Notes under the pieces: generated by a model
Databases searched by the model: none
What the model was told of the DNA's origin: nothing
What the model saw: only the letters and a program-made list of their open reading frames with translations
Shown: in pieces, positions 28,585-36,196 of the stretch
How positions within the stretch are numbered: position 1 is the first letter of the stretch
Layout: every line of letters begins with the position of its first letter
Made by a program: the position numbers and the translations under genes
Origin: an uncultured Acidimicrobiales bacterium
GTDB taxonomy: Bacteria > Actinomycetota > Acidimicrobiia > Acidimicrobiales > SZUA-35
Direction: 5' to 3'
Length of the DNA stretch: 64,000 bases
Assembly: GCA_937922045.1 (NCBI GenBank)
Contig: CAKZXA010000034.1
Span: 52,999 to 116,998 of the forward strand

Positions 28585-29683
28585 GCAGGCCCAGCGCTTC
28601 GCCCACACGGTCGTCGAGCCATCGGCCGCAGCGTGGGAGACAGAGCGGCGCTTTCCCCGAACCGCTCTCGACGCCGCGGCACGCGATGGGCTTTGCGGCC
28701 TCTTTGTGCCAACAGTGCAGGGTGGCGCAGGGCTCACGACCGTCGAAGCTGGTGAGGTATTGGGTGTGGTCGCAGCGGCCGACATGGCCGTCGCGTTCTC
28801 TCTGGTGTGCCACAACAACTTGGCCGGTGCTCTTGCTCGACGCGGTTCGAACTATCACCGCGAAACGTATCTCGACAGCCTGCTCAACGCCTCCTCAGTC
28901 GGCGCCTTCCTCCTCACCGAACCTGGCACCGGCAGCGACGCTGCCGCCATCACCACCAGGGCGACCGAAACGGCAGCCGGCTGGCTACTCAATGGTGAAA
29001 AGGCATGGGTGACGAACGGGACCGACGCCGATGTCATGAACTGCTATGTGCAGACCCAGCCAGGAAGCGGGGCCAAAGGAATCGCCGCCTTCCTGGTCGA
29101 AGCCGATCAGCCCGGGGTCGATCGCCTACCGGCCTACGAGATGTTGGGCGCCCACGCCACCGGCACCGCCGGGTTCGGTTTCACCAACGTCGAAGTCGAC
29201 CGCCATCAACTGTTTCTCGAGCCAGGAGTCGCGTTCAAAGCCGCCCTTTCCGCTATCGACCTGGCCCGAGTGATGGTGGCATTCATGTGCTGCGGCATGA
29301 TCGAGAACGGCCTGCAGCTTGCCGTCGACCGCCTCCGCCAGCGCCAGGCCTTTGACCGACCGCTCGCCGACCAGCAAGGGCTTCGTTGGATGTTGGCTGA
29401 CGTCGCCACCGATCTTCGCGCCGCACGCAGCCTCGCCCTTGAAGCGGCTGAACGGGTGGATGCCAAGGCACCCGATGCTGCGGTGGCATCCGCTCACGCA
29501 AAGAAGTTCGCAACCCGTGTGGCCCTAACCTCGCTGTCGCAATGCATGCAGGCCCTTGGTGCCGACGGGTTCCGTCACCCCAACCCGCTTCCCCGTCATT
29601 TGGCCGCAGCCAAGATGGCCCACTACCTCGATGGAACCACCGAGATTCAGAACATCGTCATCGCTCGAGACCTGTTCAACTAG
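28577..29683 (+). CDS. Acyl-CoA dehydrogenase family protein
   Basis: 368-residue acyl-CoA dehydrogenase. Key motifs are FLLTEPGTGSDAAAITT (FAD/substrate contact), LLNGEKAWVTNGTDAD (beta domain), and the C-terminal YLDGTTEIQNIVIARDLF. ATG 28577 overlaps the amidase stop (ATGCTTGA), implying one transcript. An upstream in-frame start at 28475 lies inside the amidase and is rejected. Substrate unknown; the pairing with an amidase suggests a short catabolic module. Confidence 0.9.
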   Translation: MLEQAQRFAHTVVEPSAAAWETERRFPRTALDAAARDGLCGLFVPTVQGGAGLTTVEAGEVLGVVAAADMAVAFSLVCHNNLAGALARRGSNYHRETYLDSLLNASSVGAFLLTEPGTGSDAAAITTRATETAAGWLLNGEKAWVTNGTDADVMNCYVQTQPGSGAKGIAAFLVEADQPGVDRLPAYEMLGAHATGTAGFGFTNVEVDRHQLFLEPGVAFKAALSAIDLARVMVAFMCCGMIENGLQLAVDRLRQRQAFDRPLADQQGLRWMLADVATDLRAARSLALEAAERVDAKAPDAAVASAHAKKFATRVALTSLSQCMQALGADGFRHPNPLPRHLAAAKMAHYLDGTTEIQNIVIARDLFN

Positions 29684-30224
29684 CCAGGTTTCTTGTGCCT
29701 GCGAGCAGAGCCAGAGCTCGTTCAACCGCCAGCGACGGGCTGGCCAGGACCGGGATTCCGACGTCTAGGGTGTCGGCGAGCGGAGCCATCGTTGCCTGGG
29801 CCAAGACGACAACGTCTAGCCGCTCCTGGCTGGTTGCACAAGTATCAGTGATTCGATCAGCCAAGATGCTCAGGTAGCCCTCATTATCGCCAGCCTCAAG
29901 CCGCTCCCAAGCCTCGGGGCAGAAGATGGTAGTCAACGTTGGTGCTGCCCCAACCTTCTCGGCCAGCGGAGCAACCGACGAACACGTGCAGACAACCACA
30001 TCGGCGCCATCTCGCACAAGGGCCGAGAGATGCTGGCCCACGGCCGCTTCGTGGTTCTCACTCTTGCCGCCAGCTCGCACTGCGGCGAGCAGAGATTCGT
30101 CTACCCGCTCAAGAACAGCCACGGCCTCGTGTACAACGTCACCGTCGGTGCCGCTCTGATCAACGAGCTGGCGAAAGGTTGGGATGTGGAGCGGCGAGGT
30201 GTGCAGAAAGCCGATCGTTGGCAT
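29676..30224 (-). CDS. Aspartate/glutamate racemase superfamily protein
   Basis: 182-residue protein with the two-domain Asp/Glu/hydantoin racemase fold. The N-terminal catalytic-cysteine region is VVVCTCSSVAPLAEK (C79, C81). The matching C-terminal position reads VVVLAQATMAPLAD, where many racemases have a second cysteine, so a two-base racemase mechanism is doubtful. Such LAQ-type members are common and of unknown substrate. It lies 60 bp downstream of the glutathione peroxidase gene on the same strand and could be cotranscribed with it. Confidence 0.82.
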   Translation of the reverse strand: MPTIGFLHTSPLHIPTFRQLVDQSGTDGDVVHEAVAVLERVDESLLAAVRAGGKSENHEAAVGQHLSALVRDGADVVVCTCSSVAPLAEKVGAAPTLTTIFCPEAWERLEAGDNEGYLSILADRITDTCATSQERLDVVVLAQATMAPLADTLDVGIPVLASPSLAVERALALLAGTRNLAS

Positions 30225-30284
30225 CGCGAGAGCCTATCCCCGGCGCCCTGTTGGCGCCGGGCCATTCCGCGGGCCGAACGAGGA

Positions 30285-30764
30285 CTAGAGGACTGCCGCT
30301 AGCTCGACCCCGATTTCCGCCGGTGTCACCGTCGGGGCGAATCGAGCGAGAACCTCCCCATCCCGACCGACGAGGAACTTCGTGAAGTTCCACACGATAT
30401 CGGTCGTACCATCCTCGTTCGGTTTGGCGTGCGTCAGGAAGGTGAACAAGGGTGCCGCTCCCTCACCATTGACCTCTATCTTTGAGAACATCGGGAAGTC
30501 GACGTCGTAGGTCGACTGGGCGAAGGCGAGAATCTCAGCATCGGTGCCCGGCTCCTGGTCGCCGAACTGGTTGCAAGGGAATCCAAGCACCGCGAATCCT
30601 CGATCATTATTGTTCTGATGCAGCGTACGCAGACCTGCGTACTGAGGCGTTAGGCCTCACTTGCTGGCGACATTGACAACGAGACATACCTGGCCTTCGT
30701 ACTGCTTCAAGTCCACCTGCTCGCCGGTGATCGACATCATGGTGAAATCGTGAAGACTGCTCAT
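30285..30764 (-). CDS. Glutathione peroxidase, selenoprotein (in-frame TGA = Sec36)
   Basis: Thioredoxin-fold peroxidase reducing H2O2 and lipid hydroperoxides. From ATG 30764 (Shine-Dalgarno GAGGAG just upstream) the frame runs 35 codons to TGA at 30657-30659, then on to a normal stop: 159 residues if TGA is selenocysteine. The junction reads NVASK-U-GLTPQYAGLRTLH, so the TGA replaces exactly the catalytic Cys/Sec of the family. The other catalytic residues are present: Q66 (FPCNQFG), W125 and N126 (IVWNFTKF). The resolving cysteine of thioredoxin-dependent Cys-type enzymes (usually FC before the FPxFxK segment) is absent (ILAFAQSTYDVDFPMF), which also fits a Sec enzyme. Annotated conventionally, only a fragment from GTG 30590 would appear. 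Confidence 0.93.
30625..30642 (-). promoter_or_regulatory. Bacterial SECIS hairpin in glutathione peroxidase mRNA
   Basis: Read on the minus strand, GTACGCAGGTCTGCGTAC forms a perfect 7-bp stem with a GGTC loop, starting 14 bases after the in-frame TGA. The apical GCAGGTCTGC matches the tip of the E. coli fdhF SECIS recognised by SelB, as I remember that sequence. Position and loop GG fit the requirement for bacterial selenocysteine insertion. Confidence 0.88.
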
Positions 30765-30894
30765 TGTGTGCTCCTCGTCCTGGCTGGGATCTGGCCCTTG
30801 TTCTAGCAGACATCGATGGCATCCTGTCGGCTCCAAGCACGGGCAACATCGGCCGATAGCTAAGGGACGAACAAACCCGGCCGATCGGCTAAGG

Positions 30895-31713
30895 ATGGAA
30901 GCCACCGTCATCTGCGTCGCATACCGCACGCCCGTACTAGCGACGGATTGGCTTCCTCGAGACGCTCCAATGATCATCGTGCACAACGACGGGCACCTCG
31001 ACCCCACGTCGGTCGCGCATCCAACGGTGGTGCACCTGCACCCGGGCTCAAACGTGGGATTCGGCGCCGCTATCAACCTCGCACTTGAACAGGTGACGAC
31101 TCGTCGCACGATTCTCTGCAATCCCGACGCCTTGCTCGAACCGGCCCATTGGTTGGCCCTCGACGGCTCGCCTGAGGAGGTCGTGACAGTGCCACTGGTC
31201 GACGGTTCCGGTAAGACCACGAGCGTGGTCGCCCCCTACTGGACTCCGATCGCCCTGGCTATCACAACTATGCGGTTGGGAGCGCGGCTCGCTCCCCTCG
31301 GCTCAACGCGCCGTTCCCTGATTGGGCGCCTGCTCCCCGGCTGGTCGCGTCGCCAGCTCGACGACCTTGCCTCAACCCGCCACCATTGGTCGCTACGGGA
31401 TCGTTGGGTCAGCGGCGCTGTGCTTTCGGTCGATACGGAACGCCTCCGATCGGTCGGCGGCTTCGACGACCGTTTCTTCCTCTACTTCGAAGACACCGAC
31501 CTTTGTCGGCGACTCGCAGATCGATACCCAACGATGATGGCTCGCGTGGCCACAGTCGACCCGGCTACCCACGCGGTCGGAGCTAGCGCAACCGGATCGG
31601 GTTCGCGGCTGGTCGAAGCGATTCGCCGCCGTTCAGCCATTCGCTACGGGGCGAAACAGCAGGGGCTCCGCTGGCGTCCCTACCGACTAGCAGCTTCACT
31701 GCTCGATCGTTGA
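30895..31713 (+). CDS. Family 2 (rhamnosyltransferase-like) glycosyltransferase
   Basis: 272-residue GT-A glycosyltransferase. HLHPGSNVGFGAAINLALEQ and ILCNPDALLEP are the nucleotide-sugar and DXD-type motifs (NPD variant) typical of rhamnosyltransferase-like GT2 enzymes. WVSGAVLSVDTERLRSVGGFDDRFFLYFEDTDLCRRL carries the catalytic ED segment. ATG 30895 has AAGG just upstream. It overlaps the next glycosyltransferase gene by 4 bp, so the two probably act in one envelope-polysaccharide pathway. Divergent from the selenoprotein gene across 130 bp. Confidence 0.88.
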   Translation: MEATVICVAYRTPVLATDWLPRDAPMIIVHNDGHLDPTSVAHPTVVHLHPGSNVGFGAAINLALEQVTTRRTILCNPDALLEPAHWLALDGSPEEVVTVPLVDGSGKTTSVVAPYWTPIALAITTMRLGARLAPLGSTRRSLIGRLLPGWSRRQLDDLASTRHHWSLRDRWVSGAVLSVDTERLRSVGGFDDRFFLYFEDTDLCRRLADRYPTMMARVATVDPATHAVGASATGSGSRLVEAIRRRSAIRYGAKQQGLRWRPYRLAASLLDR

Positions 31714-32813
31714 TGAAACCCGACAAGGGCCTACGGATTGCCGTCGTCGCCAATCCGAAACCTAGCGCAGGGGCCGACCGTCGGCTTGAATCGATCCAGC
31801 AGCTGGCTGAATGGTGCGGTGCCGAGATTACGACGATCCGGCCGAATCTACGGCCACGCATTACGGGCATGGCTTCCACCTTGGTCGCCGCCGTCAACGG
31901 CCGCGTCGTGCCCGAAGCTTTGGCATGGGATGTGCCCGCAGTCCGGGCCCAGCTAGACCTTGTGCGACCCGAGCTGGTCATCTACCAAACCGCGCGCGCC
32001 TTTCACCCTACGCTCTTGGGGCCATGGCGGCCGGTTCTCGACTACGTCGACAGTCTCAGTCTGAGCTATGCGCAACGGGCCAAACTGTCGGCGCAACCAG
32101 CTGCCGCGGCGCTTACGGCACTAGCCGCCAGTCATCGACGTTTCGAGACGAAGCATCGGCCCAAATCGGTCGTTACGCTTGCCGCAGGCTGCCGCGGCGC
32201 CCGGATGCTGAACGCAACCTGGATCCCTAACCTGGCACAACCGCTTGGCGCACCCAATCCCCCGGCGCCGGCGCCCTATGACGCTGTCTTCTTCGGCACG
32301 CTGAGCTACCCGCCGAATGTGGAGGCGCTGCGATGGCTCGGCAGGCTCGCTCCCCATCTGAATGGTCTTCGCATCCTGGTAGCCGGCCGCACCCCAACCG
32401 CTGAAGTGCTCAACCTGGCCAAGAGTTCAGGATGGACACTGGTTGAAGACTTTCCCTCGCTCGGTTGGCTGGCCGAACAGGCCCATGTTTCACTCGCCCC
32501 GCTCCATTCGACAGCTGGCATCCAAAACAAGATCATCGATGCCGGGGTCCTCGGCATGCCCCAGGTGGCAACGACGGCCGCCCTAGCCGGATTCGACCAG
32601 ACGACGCTTCCTCTCGACGGTCACGACGATCCGATCGACTTCGCCAACGAGGTCAAGCGGCTGCTCGACCATCCACGCCAGGCCCGCCAATCCGCCGATC
32701 GCTTGCGGCGCCATCTGCTTCGCGACCTTGGGCTTGAGGTCGTCGGTCCTCGATTCGCCAACGCGGTCGGCCTCGCGCTACAAGCGCAGGGTCGGCGTCC
32801 GATGATGAGCTAG
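31710..32813 (+). CDS. GT-B fold (group 1-like) glycosyltransferase
   Basis: 367-residue glycosyltransferase of the GT4/group 1 type. The N-terminal domain (RIAVVANPKPSAGADRR) and the C-terminal nucleotide-sugar domain (YDAVFFGTLSYPPNVEALRWLG, DFPSLGWLAEQAHVSLAPLHSTAGIQNKIIDAG) are clear. The last segment matches the donor-binding region of sugar transferases that use GDP- or UDP-sugars. It is coupled to the preceding GT2 gene. Its 3' end overlaps the convergent phosphatase-fold gene by 36 bp. Confidence 0.85.
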   Translation: MMKPDKGLRIAVVANPKPSAGADRRLESIQQLAEWCGAEITTIRPNLRPRITGMASTLVAAVNGRVVPEALAWDVPAVRAQLDLVRPELVIYQTARAFHPTLLGPWRPVLDYVDSLSLSYAQRAKLSAQPAAAALTALAASHRRFETKHRPKSVVTLAAGCRGARMLNATWIPNLAQPLGAPNPPAPAPYDAVFFGTLSYPPNVEALRWLGRLAPHLNGLRILVAGRTPTAEVLNLAKSSGWTLVEDFPSLGWLAEQAHVSLAPLHSTAGIQNKIIDAGVLGMPQVATTAALAGFDQTTLPLDGHDDPIDFANEVKRLLDHPRQARQSADRLRRHLLRDLGLEVVGPRFANAVGLALQAQGRRPMMS

Positions 32814-34166
32814 CTCGGGGACGCCGAGCGATTCGATGATTGCTGGAGCTAACTCTTCTAGATCGAAACTCCCATCTGGCATCGAGGCCACGGGGGAATT
32901 TCCGACGATGACTGCGCCTCGCGGGGCGTGGCGTCCTGCCTTGTGTTCGGTCACCGCTACCCGACGGAATCCAGCCTGTGCAGGCGCAAAGACGGTGTCG
33001 TCGATCCTCACCGAGTCGACGTCGCCTCGAAAGTGATAGGTCATCGTCAATGTGCTGTCGGCTCGATCGACAGTCAACGGGCGGCCTTGGAGCAGCGTCG
33101 TCCCCAGCCTGCGCTCCACGTCTTTGGCCTTGGTCGCTGATTCAAAGCGGAGCGTGAGATGAGGAGCCATGGCATGAAGGACGACGGCGTCTTCATCGAG
33201 GCCCAGCGCCTGCACGAAAAGGTCGGCGTCGTCGAGAACAAGATCGTGATCGCCGCCCTCGTCGACCGGGCCGCCACCCTCTTGACCCATCGATGAGGCG
33301 AGTAGCAGCGTCCGGTCGCTCGCTCGGCAGAAGTCCAGCGTTTCGGCCAGGAGCCGATCGAGCTCGTGCATAGCCGCTGGTATCTCGCCCTGAAATCGAT
33401 CGATCCAATCGTGATCGTAGGGATGCTCTGACCAGTCGTCCGGAAACGACGCTGGCCAGTACCGGTGCATCGCGGCGGCCACATGGTTTGTAAACAAGAT
33501 TCCAAGGTCGGGATCGAACGTTTGCATCTGGCGCATGAAGACATCGGCCAGGAGCACGAACTGTGCGGTGCGCAGACGTTCCTTCGCCACGCGCCTCGAT
33601 GCTACCGAGGCTGCGAGGTGACCCAGCCGGGCGAGTGTCTTGACCGAAACTCCGGCGCCTTTCAGCGAGCGCAGTCCAGCCATGTAGTCCGAGATCGGCA
33701 CCACATTCGCAACCGCTCGACTATTGCGGCCCGTCATCGCCAGATTGAACGCTTGAAGCGGTTCCAACGAACGGGGCAGCGCTTCAGCGTCGCCAGCAAA
33801 GGCATCGGGCAAGGCGAATCGTAAGCCCAACTGCCCGCCCTGGTCGCCTAGCGGGGAGCTATGGAGCGTACCGACAAGGCCTACGGTTCGGTGCTCAGCG
33901 ATGTGTTGCCAGTAGAGCGGGAACTCGGCTGGTTTAGGATCGCCGTACCAGTAGACGCCGTGTTTCTCGTAGGGCATGCCCGTGGCAAGCGTTGCCCAGG
34001 TCTGCGACGGATACAGCTCACGGTCGGCTTCCTCGAACACTTGAGACTCGCCTACCACCCCGGCATCGAGCAGGGTTGCGATCGTCGACTCCGGCTTCAG
34101 CTCGGCGTACCACCGGTAGAGCGTGAGCGGGATCTCGTTGGTCTCGATGACGATCAGGCGCCGCAT
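32778..34166 (-). CDS. Alkaline-phosphatase-superfamily protein
   Basis: 462-residue protein whose start, LIVIETNEIPLTLYRWYAE, and the segment LYPSQTWATLATGMPYEKHGVYWYG (probable metal ligand and Ser/Thr nucleophile) place it in the type I phosphodiesterase/alkaline-phosphatase fold. Later FDPDLGILFTNHVAAAMHRYWP supplies further histidine ligands. There is no signal peptide. The precise substrate is unknown; proteins of this kind occur next to glycosyltransferases, as here, and may act on nucleotide or lipid-linked phosphodiesters. Confidence 0.75.
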   Translation of the reverse strand: MRRLIVIETNEIPLTLYRWYAELKPESTIATLLDAGVVGESQVFEEADRELYPSQTWATLATGMPYEKHGVYWYGDPKPAEFPLYWQHIAEHRTVGLVGTLHSSPLGDQGGQLGLRFALPDAFAGDAEALPRSLEPLQAFNLAMTGRNSRAVANVVPISDYMAGLRSLKGAGVSVKTLARLGHLAASVASRRVAKERLRTAQFVLLADVFMRQMQTFDPDLGILFTNHVAAAMHRYWPASFPDDWSEHPYDHDWIDRFQGEIPAAMHELDRLLAETLDFCRASDRTLLLASSMGQEGGGPVDEGGDHDLVLDDADLFVQALGLDEDAVVLHAMAPHLTLRFESATKAKDVERRLGTTLLQGRPLTVDRADSTLTMTYHFRGDVDSVRIDDTVFAPAQAGFRRVAVTEHKAGRHAPRGAVIVGNSPVASMPDGSFDLEELAPAIIESLGVPELAHHRTPTLRL

Positions 34167-34217
34167 ACCTTCTTCGTCGGCCTTTTCGGCCCCGATCTGA
34201 AGATGCTGGCCGTCTGC

Positions 34218-35333
34218 TCAGGCCGCATCGAGTTGAATTTCGGTGGCTTTGACCGAGGCCCAGATCTCCAATCCTGGTCGCAGGTCCATCGCCGCTACCG
34301 CATCTGGCGTCACATCGACACTCAGAGGAAGAGGTCTGTCGAGTCCGATTCGGGTGATGTCACCGAGTGGTTCAACCGAGGCCACCACGGTTGGCCACGC
34401 GTTGCGGGGGCTGCCGTGGGGCGACTCGAGATGAAGGGCGACCGCGTTGGGAGCAATGGTCACCAGCACTGGGCCTTGCGTCGCTGTGTTCGACGTCCGC
34501 AAGCTGATGGCCGCATCGTCGATGGTCAGGACCCCGCTGTCGTTGGAGGCTGTCATGAGGTTCAAGCCAGCCAGAGCGGCAACGAATGGCGTGCGGGGCC
34601 GCAAGCGAATCTCCTGAGGCGTGCCCGTCTGCACCACGCTGCCCCCCTCAAGCACGTGGATCCGATCGGCGAGCAGAAAAGCGTCGGACGGATCGTGGGT
34701 GATAAGCAACCGCGGCCCGGCGAACTCTGCCAGACAGCCGCGCAGGGTTCGACGGAGCTCTGTGCGCGCTGTGACATCCACTGCGGCGAGTGGCTCATCG
34801 AGGAGAAGTAGCTCGGGTTCGGCCGCCAGAGTTCGAGCTAGCGCCACACGCTGGGCCTCGCCCCCAGACAGCTCAGACGGTCGCCGGTTTAGCAAACGGC
34901 CCAGATCGAATGCCTCGATCCAAGGCTTCACCTTCTGGCGGGCCACGCGACGTGAAGAGTTCGTCGCTGGCCCGAACGCGAGGTTGTCGAGCACGTTCAG
35001 GTGTTCGAAGAGCAAGGACTGCTGAAAGACAACGCCGACGTTCCGCTGGTCGGTCGCTACATAGACATTGGAAGACGGTTCGTCGAGCAGACGGCCGTTG
35101 AGCTCGATACGACCATCGTCGAGGGGCATGATGCCGGCCAACACGTCGACGGTCGTCGACTTGCCCGAGCCGTTCGGCCCGAGCAGGGCCGCCGTTTGAC
35201 CCGAGCCAACCTCGAGTTCGATGTCGAGCGTGAAGCTGGAAGAGCGGTCGTGTCCATCCCGGTCGTTTGACTCGTGTCGAGCGACGATGCGGGCTCGGAG
35301 TCCTTCGGCCTGCGCTGCCTCCTGGTGTATCAC
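34218..35333 (-). CDS. modC: Molybdate ABC transporter ATP-binding protein
   Basis: About 371-residue ATPase of the molybdate importer. Walker A is LLGPNGSGKSTTVDVL, the ABC signature LSGGEAQRVALARTLA, and Walker B LLLLDEPLAAVD. The C-terminal domain (GPVLVTIAPNAVALHL to the end) is a TOBE/MOP molybdate-binding module. GTG 35333 was chosen because it overlaps the modB stop as GTGA; TTG 35345 is the alternative. Last gene of modABC. Tungstate or sulfate specificity cannot be excluded, but the ModA sequence favours molybdate. Confidence 0.9.
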   Translation of the reverse strand: MIHQEAAQAEGLRARIVARHESNDRDGHDRSSSFTLDIELEVGSGQTAALLGPNGSGKSTTVDVLAGIMPLDDGRIELNGRLLDEPSSNVYVATDQRNVGVVFQQSLLFEHLNVLDNLAFGPATNSSRRVARQKVKPWIEAFDLGRLLNRRPSELSGGEAQRVALARTLAAEPELLLLDEPLAAVDVTARTELRRTLRGCLAEFAGPRLLITHDPSDAFLLADRIHVLEGGSVVQTGTPQEIRLRPRTPFVAALAGLNLMTASNDSGVLTIDDAAISLRTSNTATQGPVLVTIAPNAVALHLESPHGSPRNAWPTVVASVEPLGDITRIGLDRPLPLSVDVTPDAVAAMDLRPGLEIWASVKATEIQLDAA

Positions 35334-36196
35334 TGGGCCCACCAACGATCCCGCAGCAGAACCAACACGGTGAACGAGAGCGCGACCAGTACGAGACTTA
35401 TGGCCACGGCCGTATCACGATCCGACTCCAGGGCGACGAACACAGCGAGCGGAAGTGTCTGCGTTCGACCCTGCAGATTGCCAGCGAAGGTGATCGTGGC
35501 CCCAAACTCTCCGAGTGCTCGAGCCCAGGCCAGAACCGCACCGGCTCGAAGAGACGGGGCAATCATCGGCACCGTGACCCTGCTGAAGACCGTCAAGCGA
35601 GAAGCTCCCAGAGCCGCCGCTGCGTGTTCGAAGCGACGGTCGAGACCTGCCAACGCTCCTTCCACCGTGATCACGAGGAAGGGCATGGCGACAAAGGTGT
35701 TGGCCAGCACCACACCCCAAACCGAGAAAGGTAGGAGGAAGCCGGTGGTTTCGTTGAGCGGACCCCCAACAAGGCCACGACGACCGAGGGCGAAGAGTAG
35801 AGCGGCGCCACCGACCACCGGCGGGAGCACCATTGGCAAGGTGACCACCGCCCGAACCACCCGACGCCCTACAAAGTCGACGCGGGCCAGGAGCCAGGCC
35901 AGCGGCACGCCAAGAGCCACCGACAGCACCGTGGCCAGAACCGACGTGAGCAGAGAGAGCCACAGGGCATCGGCTACTACAGAGGACGTCACGAGCTCAT
36001 GCAGGCTTAGCCAGGGTGTCCGAGACACCAGACCGAGGAGCGGTAGTACGAAGAGGAGGCCGCCAAGCCCTCCCAACAGCACCAAGGACCAGGGCGCCGG
36101 GGCGCCCAAACGACGACGCGCCGGGGCGCCCAAACGACGACGCGCCGGGGCACCCCTACCGCTGCGCGTGGATTGGTGGCGTGGGCGGTCCATCAT
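35330..36196 (-). CDS. modB: Molybdate ABC transporter permease
   Basis: 288-residue inner-membrane permease with about six spans. LVVGRRVVRAVVTLPMVLPPVVGGAALLFALG and the EAA loop (HAAAALGASRLTVFSRVTVPMIAPSLRAGAVLAWARALGEFGATI) are diagnostic for ModB/CysT permeases. The cytoplasmic N-terminus is unusual: it contains GAPARRRL twice in tandem, encoded by a 24-bp DNA repeat. ATG 36196 overlaps the modA stop by 4 bp. Confidence 0.93.
   Translation of the reverse strand: MMDRPRHQSTRSGRGAPARRRLGAPARRRLGAPAPWSLVLLGGLGGLLFVLPLLGLVSRTPWLSLHELVTSSVVADALWLSLLTSVLATVLSVALGVPLAWLLARVDFVGRRVVRAVVTLPMVLPPVVGGAALLFALGRRGLVGGPLNETTGFLLPFSVWGVVLANTFVAMPFLVITVEGALAGLDRRFEHAAAALGASRLTVFSRVTVPMIAPSLRAGAVLAWARALGEFGATITFAGNLQGRTQTLPLAVFVALESDRDTAVAISLVLVALSFTVLVLLRDRWWAQ
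36094..36157. repeat. 24-bp tandem repeat inside modB
   Basis: Two perfect copies (36094-36117 and 36118-36141) of a 24-bp unit beginning GCGCCGGGGCGCCCAAACGA, followed by a partial third. Being a multiple of three, it lengthens the basic N-terminal tail of ModB without a frameshift. Confidence 0.9.

Noticed and set aside
30657..30659. TGA in the glutathione peroxidase read as a nonsense mutation or sequencing error.
   Set aside because: The stop is the only lesion, sits exactly at the catalytic position, the frame is intact on both sides, and a SECIS-type hairpin follows at the right distance.
36094..36157. Short repeats in modB as a CRISPR or regulatory array.
   Set aside because: The copies are directly adjacent without spacers and continue the modB reading frame.
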